From contig NZ_QDIE01000006.1 of assembly GCF_003957255.1 (NCBI RefSeq), forward strand, positions 1 through 64,000: DNA of 64,000 nucleotides, written 5' to 3'. Of the stretch, positions 1 through 7,542 are shown in pieces (the stretch's first letter is position 1; the number at the start of each line of letters is the position of its first letter). The stretch comes from Actinotignum sanguinis (GTDB lineage Bacteria; Actinomycetota; Actinomycetes; Actinomycetales; Actinomycetaceae). Under the pieces are notes generated by a model. The model was not told where the DNA came from, made no database searches, and was given only the letters and a program-made list of their open reading frames with translations. A program made the translations under genes and the position numbers.

Positions 1-473
1 CTGCACATTCCACCGCAGGTGTCAAGGAAGCAAGCTTATTGAGGTACTCGAGCTCAATAAGGCTGACTTTTCGTTGCTATGGCAGGGCAAACCCCGGATA
101 TGAGACCCACTTTTTGTCTATTAACCCTGCAACAGCCTAAAGGGCACCTGGGGCCTACAGGAGACTTGGGGCCTATAGGAGGCCTATAGGACACTTGGTG
201 TTGGTTTCACCTCGACTTTCCGCACCGTACCACCACAAATCAGGACCCTAACTCGGCTTAAATGTAAGTGCCGAATCCGAAATGAAACAGGCGTATACCC
301 CACGGATGCCGGAGTCTGTCCGGGTGGTGAGACACGCGTCGTCGTCGCGCTTAAAGCAAAATCTCGCACAAAATGGCGAGTTTTCAGCGATTTCCGTCAC
401 ACGGGACTATTGTCCGAAGAAATGCTCTACGCCAGCTGATAAAAGTCTGAGTAAATTAAGTTATGCTTGACAC
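1..473. other. Left-edge stretch without a supported gene
   Basis: I see no convincing gene here. The short open frames on both strands lack ribosome binding sites and have no recognisable protein sequence. A 9-bp inverted repeat (CTTATTGAG / CTCAATAAG, 35-61) could be the end of a terminator for a gene outside the window, but no clean T-run follows. Short G/C-A-T direct repeats of CCTATAGGA type lie at about 170-190. The last bases, TATGCT at 462-467 six nucleotides before the ATG at 474, look like a -10 box for a leaderless transcript. Confidence 0.4.
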
Positions 474-725
474 ATGGAAAATCATCAAGATTTCAGTGGT
501 ATCCCCACTGACCTAGAGGAGCACAAGGTTGCCAGGTGGGCGTCGCTCCTCGCTAAAGCCACCTGGGTTGTCCTCGCGCTTGGACTCGTTATCGGGCTGG
601 TCTTCTGGGCCACGGCAAGCGGAAGTACCGGGCAGGATCTTGGCGTCCTGAGCTGGTGCATCACTTTTGCTGCTTCCATCGCCTTGATGTCCATCCGCCA
701 ATTCCTGCTGTCGGAAAGGAGGTAA
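474..725 (+). CDS. Small two-helix membrane protein, unknown function
   Basis: An 83-residue protein with two hydrophobic segments, at about residues 29-47 and 56-75, and a short charged N-terminus and tail (ending SERR). I do not recognise a family. No Shine-Dalgarno sequence precedes the ATG, but a -10-like TATGCT ends six bases upstream, so translation is probably leaderless. Its last codons (GGA AAG GAG G) contain the ribosome binding site of the next gene, which starts six bases after the stop, so the two are almost certainly one transcript and may form one membrane complex (inference). Confidence 0.6.
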   Translation: MENHQDFSGIPTDLEEHKVARWASLLAKATWVVLALGLVIGLVFWATASGSTGQDLGVLSWCITFAASIALMSIRQFLLSERR

Positions 726-731
726 CGGGCC

Positions 732-1421
732 ATGCTCATGCAAGGTATTACCTATAACACCACTATGGCGCTCGTTGCCGGTGCGATTATGGTGCTCGTG
801 GTTCTGTTCGCCCGCGTGGCTGCGAACCCGAATCATCGCACCCTCGCCGGGTGGGGTTGGACTTTCGTCGCTACTGGTGCCTTCCTGGGGATCACCGGTA
901 TTCACATGACCCTGACCTGGCCGCTGGCCCAGATCGACGGCGCTTTCTGCTGCTCCGTTGATAACATCACTTTCGGCGAGCCGGCCGCCTTCTACGGAAT
1001 TCTGACCTTCATCGCCGGTATTGCGATTCTGCGCGCTGAAAAGCTTGCGGACAAGGGTGTACGTCCCTTAGATCTGGTGGCCACGCTGCGTCCGCTTCTC
1101 TATGTGGCGGCTATTGGTGGCTTCGGGCTGGTTCTTTTCGGTATCGCGGGTATGCACTTCGGTATGTGGCGTCCGCCGGAAATTGAGCCGGTTGCGCGCC
1201 TCATGGCCGGATCGCTCATCGAGCCGCTGCTGGTCATGTTCCTGTACGTGGGTACCGGGGTTTCGGCGATCCTCTCCCCCTTCGTTCCTGATAGCAAGTG
1301 GGTGGCACGTATTGCCGCGATCCTGACCTGGGGCGTGGGTATGCTGTGGATCTTCCTGTCCTTTACGGTGTTCTACAGCCACGTGGGCTTCTTCCCGCAA
1401 CCGGACGGTTCCTATATCTAA
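732..1421 (+). CDS. DUF981 family integral membrane protein
   Basis: 229 residues with about six to seven predicted membrane helices, beginning near residues 10-28, 43-60, 86-100, 118-140, 155-178 and 188-212. The stretch around residues 55-95 (GIHMTLTWPL ... DNITFGEP) matches my memory of the DUF981 family, whose members are found mostly in actinobacteria and some archaea and have no established function. The start is fixed by AAAGGAGGT inside the end of the upstream gene. It forms a two-gene unit with that small membrane protein and is followed by a strong hairpin at 1469-1517. Nothing in the sequence indicates a substrate. Confidence 0.7.
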   Translation: MLMQGITYNTTMALVAGAIMVLVVLFARVAANPNHRTLAGWGWTFVATGAFLGITGIHMTLTWPLAQIDGAFCCSVDNITFGEPAAFYGILTFIAGIAILRAEKLADKGVRPLDLVATLRPLLYVAAIGGFGLVLFGIAGMHFGMWRPPEIEPVARLMAGSLIEPLLVMFLYVGTGVSAILSPFVPDSKWVARIAAILTWGVGMLWIFLSFTVFYSHVGFFPQPDGSYI

Positions 1422-1468
1422 ATAATCTCATCGTCACGCGGTAGTTTTTCACTGCTACCGCCAAGATA

Positions 1469-1517
1469 ATCCGCGGGGTTCGGTACTGCTCGTCACGAGT
1501 ATCCGGGCCCCGCGGAT
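1469..1517 (+). terminator. Hairpin after DUF981 gene
   Basis: ATCCGCGGGG (1469-1478) pairs perfectly with CCCCGCGGAT (1508-1517), and the interior can also pair (CTCG with CGAG). No clear T-run follows, so it could act as a terminator or an mRNA 3' end stabiliser for the two-gene unit upstream. Confidence 0.5.
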
Positions 1518-1552
1518 GTATATGTGATTGCTATTTCCAGACGTACTTAGGA

Positions 1553-1846
1553 TTACGGGCGCGTATTACCCTTCCTGCGGGGCGCGGATAGTGGGGCACG
1601 CTTTTGCGGAAAGTTCTGAGGCGGTGATTGCCGACATCTAGAACGGGTACGGAAGTCTGGCTCGAATACGTGCACAGGAATGTCACGGTCATGCGCGGGA
1701 TCAAGCACACCGTAGCCCTCCGAACCATAAACAACAAGAGCAGATGGTTGTTTTACCTCACAGATTTGCCGGATTTCTTCTTTGACGACTGTGCGATTTT
1801 GGCGGTCCTTAACGCAGCCATCCTTCGCTGACCATATAAGTTCCTC
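1553..1846 (-). pseudogene. Remnant of a DUF4417-like gene (C-terminal part)
   Basis: Reading the minus strand from about 1846 to a TAA at 1553-1555 gives an open frame of about 95 codons with no usable start. It contains CVKDRQNRTVVKEEIRQIC, then PSALVVYGSEGYGV and DIPVHVFEPDFRTR, which resembles the C-terminal half of DUF4417 proteins (known mainly from phage-like and mobile contexts). A perfect AGGAGG with an ATG lies at its upstream end but in another frame, giving only an eight-codon peptide. The N-terminal half is absent, so this is best read as a decayed gene. The family call is from memory and is moderate. Confidence 0.4.
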
Positions 1847-1907
1847 CTAAAATAGTTTCTTGCTGTCAGGTCATACTGGCAGTGTGATTCATGCAGCGGT
1901 ATTACTG

Positions 1908-2252
1908 CTATGGCAATGGTGGATAGACGACGATGTTAGTCGTGATGTCGATAATCTTCGCCGGAAAGTCCCGGTAATCAAGTGACAGGTATTGGTTGAG
2001 GCGTCTGGGGCCATCGTGCAAAATCTCTTGGATTTCAATATCAACAACAAAGAACTCATCGTACTCGGGATCATCCATCTCTATCCCGAGCTCTCCGGCA
2101 TTGTCGCTTCCGTAAGCCGTATCGAAAACACCGATGTATTCTTCACCATCAGCAAAAGCGATGTGGTAGCGCGCATTTTGATGATTCCAGTGGTATTCCT
2201 CCAGATGACCTGCCTGCGAGTGTTCTTCGGGATGATCAATTTTTGGACACAT
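1908..2252 (-). CDS. Putative immunity protein for the adjacent Ntox50-like toxin
   Basis: 114 residues, acidic, with no signal peptide or membrane segment. It contains a run of aromatic and acidic positions (YHWNHQNARYHIAF near the N-terminus; DDPEYDEFFVVDIEIQEIL in the middle; LDYRDFPAKIIDI near the end), as is common for small cytosolic immunity proteins. The start is set by GGGAGGAAT three bases before ATG at 2252; an open frame extends ten codons further upstream but without a binding site. The start lies inside the end of the toxin gene (17-bp overlap), so the two are translationally coupled. I do not recognise a named family; the immunity role is inferred from position, size and charge. 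Confidence 0.55.
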   Translation of the reverse strand: MCPKIDHPEEHSQAGHLEEYHWNHQNARYHIAFADGEEYIGVFDTAYGSDNAGELGIEMDDPEYDEFFVVDIEIQEILHDGPRRLNQYLSLDYRDFPAKIIDITTNIVVYPPLP

Positions 2253-2616
2253 GGTATTCCTCCCTTGGCGTAGCAGGAACAATATGAGCTCCCGTCTTTG
2301 AATAGTGAATATTTACCCACGTCGTCGGGACTGATCGCGTGGAATTGGGGGAGCGGTAGTTTCCTATAATCACTCCAAAATTAACGGTTTCCTTGTTCGA
2401 GGTTTTGCCGCGAAGAGTGCCCCTGCCAGCATGCCGGAGAACAAGTCTCTGGATCGTGAGAATATCGACTGTCACAGGTGAACGTGACGGATCGTATTCA
2501 GGCTGGCCGGGCATGTGCTTAGCCTGCCTGCCGAAATGAACTTCAGTGGTGAACCCGTAGATTTCGGGAAACTTGAGCTTGTGATAGGGAATGAGCTTGC
2601 TTCGCGGCTTACCCAT
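2236..2616 (-). CDS. Orphan polymorphic toxin domain, Ntox50-like
   Basis: 126 residues, basic, made up almost entirely of what I recognise as a Bacterial toxin 50 (Ntox50) domain: an early GRQAKHMPG with YDPSRSPV, a middle IQRLVLRHAGRGT, then VNFGVIIGNY and a C-terminal IHYSKTGAHIVPA. In this family the domain normally sits at the C-terminus of a large secreted or phage-associated protein; here no trafficking region precedes it, so it is a free-standing module. Nuclease (RNase-like) activity is predicted for the family but not shown by this sequence; the conserved Lys-His and His-Tyr-Ser-Lys positions are present. ATG at 2616 is preferred because GGGGGTG precedes it; a GTG two codons earlier has no site. 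Confidence 0.65.
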   Translation of the reverse strand: MGKPRSKLIPYHKLKFPEIYGFTTEVHFGRQAKHMPGQPEYDPSRSPVTVDILTIQRLVLRHAGRGTLRGKTSNKETVNFGVIIGNYRSPNSTRSVPTTWVNIHYSKTGAHIVPATPREEYHVSKN

Positions 2617-2849
2617 CCACACCCCCGATACAAGATCAGTACAACTTCATAAGAGAAGGCGTAGGTTTACAGAATGGTTTTTAAATAGTGTTCATAGCCA
2701 GCTTCTAGCTGGTCTATATGCCGCTCCTGGCGTCATCATTATGATACATTTGCGATTATACTTTTGACTAGCACACTGGGGTATAGTGCGTAATATCACA
2801 TGCTATTATACGGTGTACACACTTATTTCAATGGCGCACTAACACAGCA
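2617..2849. other. AT-rich spacer between toxin cassette and deo operon
   Basis: No gene is visible. The stretch is clearly richer in A and T than its flanks (for example 2670-2830) and presumably carries the promoter of the toxin/immunity pair; on the minus strand TATACT- and TATGAT-like hexamers occur but none has a convincing -35 partner. The base composition change supports the view that the cassette is an insertion between two chromosomal blocks. Confidence 0.35.
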
Positions 2850-2885
2850 GCGGCCAGGAGGCTCCCGAAAGAGCCCCCTGGCCGC
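2850..2885 (-). terminator. Terminator-like hairpin after the deoxyribose operon
   Basis: GCGGCCAGG and GGCTC (2850-2864) pair with GAGCC and CCTGGCCGC (2871-2885), closing a six-base loop. It lies 56 bases beyond the stop of the last gene of the minus-strand operon. There is no long U-run, so it may be a weak or factor-assisted terminator. Confidence 0.5.
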
Positions 2886-2940
2886 GATCTTCCCCGCGCT
2901 GGGAAGTAACCGAGTGCGGATCCATATCCCCTACCGCCGC

Positions 2941-3849
2941 TTAGCTTTGCAGGAGAGCGAATTCCTCCTTGCTGGCGTAGGAGGTTTGGGTGCCGCGTTT
3001 CGTTACCGAATCAGCAGCATACCGATTGGCCATCCGCAGGGAATACTCAATATCGCCGGTAGCTACCACATAATGCGAGAAACAGCCGATAAATGCATCG
3101 CCCGCACCGGTGGTATCCACCGCCTCCACCGGCGTTGCCGGCAGCAGCATATCCACGCCCTCGGCCACCCAGAGCACTCCCCTACCGCCGAGCGTCACAA
3201 TAACGTTGCGCATCCCCGCCTCCAGCAAGGTGTGCGCGGCGTTGCGAACATCCGGGATTGTTTCTACCGGCATCCCGGTGAGTAGCGATAGCTCACTTTC
3301 ATTAGGCGTGAAATAGGTGCAGGCTCGCACCCGGGACAGCAGCAAATCCGGTTGCGCCGGTGCCGGGTTCAGCAGCACGTCGATTCCGTGTTTCACCCCA
3401 AAATCAATAGCGTAATAGACCGTTTCCAACGGAATCTCCAATTGCAAGACGATAAGTTTGCATCTGGAAATCTCCGTTGCCGCGGCGTCAATATCCGCCG
3501 GAGTGAGCAAAGAATTAGCGCCCTGCACGATAATGATGGAATTTTGCGAATCCGGATTGACGAAAATAGGAGCCACCCCAGATGTTGCTGCGGTACGCAG
3601 CACATAGGTGGTATCAATCCCGTTGCGCTCGAAATTCGCAACCGTGTTATCAGCAAAAAGGTCATTTCCTACCCGGGTGACCATGCGTACGGCAGAACCG
3701 AGGCGTGCGGCCGCTACCGCTTGATTGGCTCCCTTCCCACCGCAGCCGAGGGCAAAATCGGGTGCTTCCACGGTTTCGCCATCGCGGGGCATGCGGTTGA
3801 TATAGGAAATAAGATCGACCATATTTGAGCCGATTACTGCGATATCCAT
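2941..3849 (-). CDS. deoK: Ribokinase-family sugar kinase, probable deoxyribokinase
   Basis: 302 residues, the usual length of ribokinases. It shows the PfkB signatures: an N-terminal GCGGKGANQAVAAARLG motif near residue 35-51 for substrate binding, the anion-hole/catalytic-base motif DTTGAGDAFIG near residues 243-253, and NPAPA around residue 161. It would phosphorylate ribose or 2-deoxyribose at the 5-hydroxyl in the cytosol. Sequence alone does not separate the two, but its operon partners (deoC, DeoX-like mutarotase, FucP-like permease, SorC/DeoR-type regulator) match the known deoQKPX deoxyribose cluster of Salmonella, so deoxyribokinase is favoured; rbsK is the alternative. Its ATG shares one base with the upstream stop (TAATG), giving translational coupling. 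Confidence 0.8.
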   Translation of the reverse strand: MDIAVIGSNMVDLISYINRMPRDGETVEAPDFALGCGGKGANQAVAAARLGSAVRMVTRVGNDLFADNTVANFERNGIDTTYVLRTAATSGVAPIFVNPDSQNSIIIVQGANSLLTPADIDAAATEISRCKLIVLQLEIPLETVYYAIDFGVKHGIDVLLNPAPAQPDLLLSRVRACTYFTPNESELSLLTGMPVETIPDVRNAAHTLLEAGMRNVIVTLGGRGVLWVAEGVDMLLPATPVEAVDTTGAGDAFIGCFSHYVVATGDIEYSLRMANRYAADSVTKRGTQTSYASKEEFALLQS

Positions 3850-4946
3850 TAGTGTGCCTCTTCTGCTGTGTCGTTCTTAGCGGTGCGCGAATCAGAAATA
3901 TCCTTACCGCATTCCCCCGTTTCCAGACCCGTATGGACCCGGAAACTGCGTGTGCCGCCTGGCTCCACCCAGATGAGAGTGCCGGCCTCCTTCGCGGCCA
4001 GGAAACCTTCGGGCCGGCTGGTCCCCGGAAGAACAAAAGCAGCCACCTGCTGGTCTAAAGTCCAGAGAATCCACCGGGTCGCCACGGGGAACTGCGCCGT
4101 CGAAAATTCCGTGAAGAAAGCGTGCCCCTCCGGGGACGCGAGCTCAAAACGTGCGCTCGTTCCGTAACGAGGCAGATCATCCGCAAAATACACGATTTCG
4201 GGATTGAAGTTTTCCGCGCCTTCCAAAGAATCTGCATCGATCTCACCGGCGATGATCCGCTGATTCAACTCGGTCCACTCCGGTGTGGGCGTCACGTGCG
4301 CCGGAATAGAGCGGCGTAACTGGAAACTGCCCGCGGGAAGCGATTGGCGCATCACGCCGCCGGGCACGAAGGCGTAATTCATATGGCACATGTACTGGAG
4401 TGGCATGGGTTGGCAAGGCGAAAGGTTCTCCACATCCATGCCGATAGTGAAAGTTGTGGCCCCAGCTCCCAGCGAAACCGTGGGCGTCGCCCGGTAGTGG
4501 TCACCAAATCCGCGTGCATATTCATAGCTGGATGCTAGCCGAATTGCGCCGTCGTTCCCGGAACCATCGATCTCCACCCAAGCCCGGTCCATAGCGGCGC
4601 AAGAAAACTCCCCGTGCAGGACGTGGCTATCGTCGGGGCTGGGACATCCGGCTGCGAGTAAGCCAGAATGGAAAGCGAAACAGCCGTAGGTGTCCGAGAT
4701 TTCGCGAGCTGGGCGCGGCTGAGTGAACATATTTTTCATGCGCAACGAGATACCGTCGAATTGGGCGTCCCAGATAATTCCACCCATAAAGGGAAGTACC
4801 TCAATATATCCACGCGAATTATGCACCGTGAGCGCAGCCACCCCCGAGGGATAGCGATGTGCAAGCACCCTAAATTCTGAAGATTCGGCAAGGCACCGCG
4901 GTGCTTCGGTGAACTGATCCTCACGCAGATTAATAGTGAACGTCAT
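3849..4946 (-). CDS. deoX: DeoX-like aldose 1-epimerase family protein (DUF4432 type)
   Basis: 365 residues with a galactose-mutarotase-like beta-sandwich composition. Recognisable points are GYIEVLPFMGGIIWDAQFDG near residue 46-65, the FHSGLLAAGCPSP segment near 93-105, HGEF near 111, LQYMCHMNYAF near 184-194, and a C-terminal acidic/glycine stretch WVEPGGTRSF. Relatives in deoxyribose operons (DeoX) are thought to be sugar mutarotases; activity has been little studied. It sits between the permease and the kinase genes, consistent with interconverting anomers of imported deoxyribose before phosphorylation (inference). RBS AAGGAGATC precedes the ATG. Its stop overlaps the kinase start by one base. 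Confidence 0.75.
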   Translation of the reverse strand: MTFTINLREDQFTEAPRCLAESSEFRVLAHRYPSGVAALTVHNSRGYIEVLPFMGGIIWDAQFDGISLRMKNMFTQPRPAREISDTYGCFAFHSGLLAAGCPSPDDSHVLHGEFSCAAMDRAWVEIDGSGNDGAIRLASSYEYARGFGDHYRATPTVSLGAGATTFTIGMDVENLSPCQPMPLQYMCHMNYAFVPGGVMRQSLPAGSFQLRRSIPAHVTPTPEWTELNQRIIAGEIDADSLEGAENFNPEIVYFADDLPRYGTSARFELASPEGHAFFTEFSTAQFPVATRWILWTLDQQVAAFVLPGTSRPEGFLAAKEAGTLIWVEPGGTRSFRVHTGLETGECGKDISDSRTAKNDTAEEAH

Positions 4947-5005
4947 AATGATCTCCTTTGTTCATAACAGTGACGTCTCAAAACAACACGACGAGCGGGA
5001 GGGCT

Positions 5006-6412
5006 CTAGGCGGCGATCCCGGCGCGATCCTTACGGTAAATAGAGAAGAAGTAGATGAGTACTGCCACGAAGCAGCACAGCGAGACAATAAATGAGGTCT
5101 GCATCGACCCCGTCTTATCGGAAACAAGCCCCTGAATAACAGGGATCACCGCACCGCCGATAATAGACATAACAATCACGGCCCCGCCGGTTTCTGTATG
5201 GCGCTTATCCTCAATTGCGTCGAGGGTACGCGAATAAATGGTGGCCCAGCACGGTCCGAATAGTCCCGAGGTTACGATGGCGGCGTAGACAGCCGTCATA
5301 TTCGGCACCAGTACCACGTAACTGAGGGCAGCCACCCCGGCCAGGGAATACAGTACGAGAACGAGATTTTCGTTCAGCTTCGTCATGAGGATATTCGCAA
5401 TGAATTTCCCGGTGAAGAAAGCCGCGAAGGCCCACACCATGTAATTACTTGCGGTGCGCTCATTAATCGAGGTGTCGAGCGTGAGTGCGAGGCGAATCGT
5501 GAAAGACCACACCGCCGTCTGCATACCCACGTAGAGGAATTGGGTGAGGATTCCGGTGCCGAAGCACTTATTGTGGACAAGATAGCGCAGTGTTTCACCG
5601 ATAGATGCCCGGGACTGGTGGTGCGCGGCGTTGAGCGGTTTACACGAGGGCAGCTGCGTGAGCGCCACCAGAATAAGTACGACGGCGAGCACCAGAATAA
5701 TGAACCTATAGGGCTGCAAAGTGCGTTGGAGCATCTCCTGCGCAAATTGGGTTTTCTCCAGGCCGCTGAGATCATCGAGCTGCTTGTGGAGCGCCTCCCC
5801 TTCGGTGAAAATAAGATATTTGCCGAGCAGAATTCCGAAAATGGAACCAAGCGGGTAGAAGGTTTGAGAAATATTCAGGCGCAGGGTGGCACTACGCCGC
5901 GGCCCGATCATCGTGGAATAGGTATTGCACGAGGTTTCCAGGAAAGAAAGCCCGGTAGCGATAGCGAAGAGCGCTGCCAGGAACACCGAGTACGTTGCCA
6001 TATGGGAGGCCGGGAAGAACATCGTGCAGCCGATGATATAGCAGCTCAGGCCCACCAAGATTCCGGTTTTATACGACCATTTCCGGATCACCCGCGAGGC
6101 GGGAATAGCCAGCAGGAAATACCCGCCATAGAAGGCTGATTGCACGAAAGCGGAGGCGAAATCCGAGAGTTCGAAAATTGATTTGAATTGGGTGATGAGA
6201 ACGTCGTTGAGGGAGGCAGCTGCTCCCCAGAGCGGGAAACAAATGGAAATGAGAATGTACTGAATAAGCGGGGTGCGATTTAGATACCCGTCATGCAGCT
6301 GGAGGGAAGGATCTTTAATAAGGCCGAAGCTAGTATTGGCAACTCCGGATTCTTCTTGGGGCGGTGTTATGACCGGCCGTGTTGGGGCGTCATTGCCCGC
6401 TTGTCCTGACAT
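5006..6412 (-). CDS. deoP: FucP-like MFS sugar permease, probable deoxyribose transporter
   Basis: 468 residues with about twelve membrane helices after a 48-residue soluble N-terminus. The first helix region (FPLWGAAASLNDVLITQFKSIF) and the following YGGYFLLAIPASRVIRKWSYKTG loop are typical of the fucose:proton symporter (FHS) branch of the major facilitator superfamily. A central loop of about 20 residues follows helix 6. In deoxyribose clusters this branch supplies DeoP, which imports the sugar with protons across the cytoplasmic membrane. The ATG at 6412 has AAGGAAT upstream. Fucose or another neutral sugar cannot be excluded from sequence alone, but deoC and the kinase next door favour deoxyribose. 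Confidence 0.78.
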   Translation of the reverse strand: MSGQAGNDAPTRPVITPPQEESGVANTSFGLIKDPSLQLHDGYLNRTPLIQYILISICFPLWGAAASLNDVLITQFKSIFELSDFASAFVQSAFYGGYFLLAIPASRVIRKWSYKTGILVGLSCYIIGCTMFFPASHMATYSVFLAALFAIATGLSFLETSCNTYSTMIGPRRSATLRLNISQTFYPLGSIFGILLGKYLIFTEGEALHKQLDDLSGLEKTQFAQEMLQRTLQPYRFIILVLAVVLILVALTQLPSCKPLNAAHHQSRASIGETLRYLVHNKCFGTGILTQFLYVGMQTAVWSFTIRLALTLDTSINERTASNYMVWAFAAFFTGKFIANILMTKLNENLVLVLYSLAGVAALSYVVLVPNMTAVYAAIVTSGLFGPCWATIYSRTLDAIEDKRHTETGGAVIVMSIIGGAVIPVIQGLVSDKTGSMQTSFIVSLCCFVAVLIYFFSIYRKDRAGIAA

Positions 6413-6537
6413 GAATATTCCTTACTTTTGTCAATACTCACCCGCGGGTGGTGGGCAGCGGCTCCTGTGCCACCCCACCTCCCGGACGGAGAATATTCTT
6501 TTATTTTTACTGGTACTTGTTCTGGTGCTTAGTGTGT
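6413..6537 (-). promoter_or_regulatory. deoC-deoP spacer with hairpin between two GAATATTC palindromes
   Basis: The 125-bp spacer holds an imperfect G/C-rich hairpin (about 6447-6479) flanked by two copies of the palindrome GAATATTC (6413-6420, directly at the deoP start, and 6491-6498). A run TTTTATTTTTAC lies beside the distal copy. This could be an mRNA processing or stabilising element that sets the ratio of aldolase to permease; no experimental support is available. Confidence 0.3.
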
Positions 6538-7215
6538 TTAGTGTTGTAATTCCGCGAGGATCTGGACTCCCGCGGAAGCTCCGATACGATTTGCGCCGGC
6601 TTCCACCATGGCGCGGAAATCAGCGGCGCTGCGGATTCCGCCGGCCGCTTTCACGCCCATGTGCTCCCCCACTGTTGCGCGCATGAGGGCGACGGCATGT
6701 TCCGTAGCCCCGCCGGAAGAAAACCCTGTTGAGGTTTTCACGAAATCTGCGCCGGCACGCTGGGCCGCCTGGCAGGCACGTACAATCTCGTCGTCACTCA
6801 GCAGGCAGATCTCAATAATGACTTTAACCAGAGCGCTTGGGTGCGCCGCACCTACGACGGCGGCGATATCAGCCTCCACATCTTCCCAGCGCCCATCGCG
6901 TGCGGCACCCAGGTCGATGACCATATCGACTTCGGTAGCTCCGTGCGCGATAGCGTCGCGAGTCTCGAAAGCTTTCGTTGCCGAGGTACTGGCACCCAAG
7001 GGGAAGCCAATAACGGTGCAGACCTTGACACCGCTACCCGCAAGCAGCGCCGCGCAAGTTTCCACCCACACCGGGTTAACGCATACCGATGCTGTTCTCA
7101 GGTTGCGGGCCTGGGCGCACAATTCTTCAATCTCGCTGCGGCGGGCATCGGCTCGCAAAAGAGTGTGGTCGATGAGCTGTGCGGGACGTGAATAATGATC
7201 GAGAGCGGGCATCAT
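6538..7215 (-). CDS. deoC: Deoxyribose-phosphate aldolase
   Basis: 225 residues, the normal length of the bacterial class I enzyme. It cleaves 2-deoxyribose-5-phosphate to glyceraldehyde-3-phosphate and acetaldehyde through a lysine Schiff base. Visible motifs: [12 protein letters not shown] at the N-terminus, VCVNPVWV near residue 45, [16 protein letters not shown] near 70-86, [10 protein letters not shown] near 95, [11 protein letters not shown] (proton-relay lysine and glutamate) near 127-137, FVKTSTGF with the Schiff-base lysine near 158, and [13 protein letters not shown] near 190. It is the first structural gene after the regulator and its operators, giving entry of deoxyribose carbon to glycolysis. 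Confidence 0.95.
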   Translation of the reverse strand: MMPALDHYSRPAQLIDHTLLRADARRSEIEELCAQARNLRTASVCVNPVWVETCAALLAGSGVKVCTVIGFPLGASTSATKAFETRDAIAHGATEVDMVIDLGAARDGRWEDVEADIAAVVGAAHPSALVKVIIEICLLSDDEIVRACQAAQRAGADFVKTSTGFSSGGATEHAVALMRATVGEHMGVKAAGGIRSAADFRAMVEAGANRIGASAGVQILAELQH

Positions 7216-7298
7216 GACTCCTTTGTATGTTTCCCACCGTGATTCACGCTGATAGCGGGAAACTCCGAAACTGTAGCTTCCCCTAGCAGCCTCACGCT

Positions 7299-7345
7299 AC
7301 TGATATAACACCGTTCCCGGTGTTCACGAGTGAATCTAGACGAGA
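7299..7345 (-). promoter_or_regulatory. Candidate deo operator/promoter with inverted repeat
   Basis: A perfect inverted repeat AACACCG-TTCC-CGGTGTT lies at 7307-7324, about 90 bases upstream of deoC. On the minus strand it is followed immediately by TTATAT, which could serve as a -10 box, so a protein on this repeat would block RNA polymerase. Assignment to the adjacent SorC-type regulator is inference. Confidence 0.4.
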
Positions 7346-7454
7346 GAGCCACTGCGTGCCACGCGCTGCACCGCGCCCGTTCCGCTTATAAAATCGCACC
7401 AGCTCGCGGAAAAACCACCGCTGCGCCGGTGCGAGGCGGGCATATTGCCACCGA

Positions 7455-7480
7455 TGTTCGCGAACGGAACATTTGTTCCG
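7455..7480 (-). promoter_or_regulatory. Compound palindromic site, candidate SorC/DeoR-type operator
   Basis: Two palindromes abut: GTTCGCGAAC (7456-7465) and CGGAACA-TT-TGTTCCG (7465-7480). Read together they give four related half-sites (GTTCG, CGAAC, GGAACA, TGTTCC) in the 327-bp gap between the regulator stop and deoC. SorC-family regulators are tetramers that bind extended sites, which suits a four-half-site arrangement. The rest of this gap (7216-7542) holds no credible gene. Confidence 0.45.
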
Positions 7481-7542
7481 CGGCCGCGTATCCTTAGCCG
7501 CTCGGATTCCCGGGCACACGTTCACGGTTCAGACCGTGCGCC

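Noticed and set aside
170-190. CCTATAGGA direct repeats as a CRISPR-like or replication repeat
   Set aside because: Only two short copies with no spacer regularity and no associated genes.
282-470. 62-codon plus-strand frame near the left edge
   Set aside because: No ribosome site, no recognisable sequence and overlapped by another equally poor frame on the other strand.
2800-3285. A 161-codon plus-strand frame over the start of the deo operon end
   Set aside because: Mostly antisense to the kinase gene and crossing the hairpin at 2850-2885; no protein-like pattern.
7292-7525. 77-codon minus-strand frame in the deoC-regulator gap
   Set aside because: It covers both candidate operators, is basic low-complexity and has no start signal.
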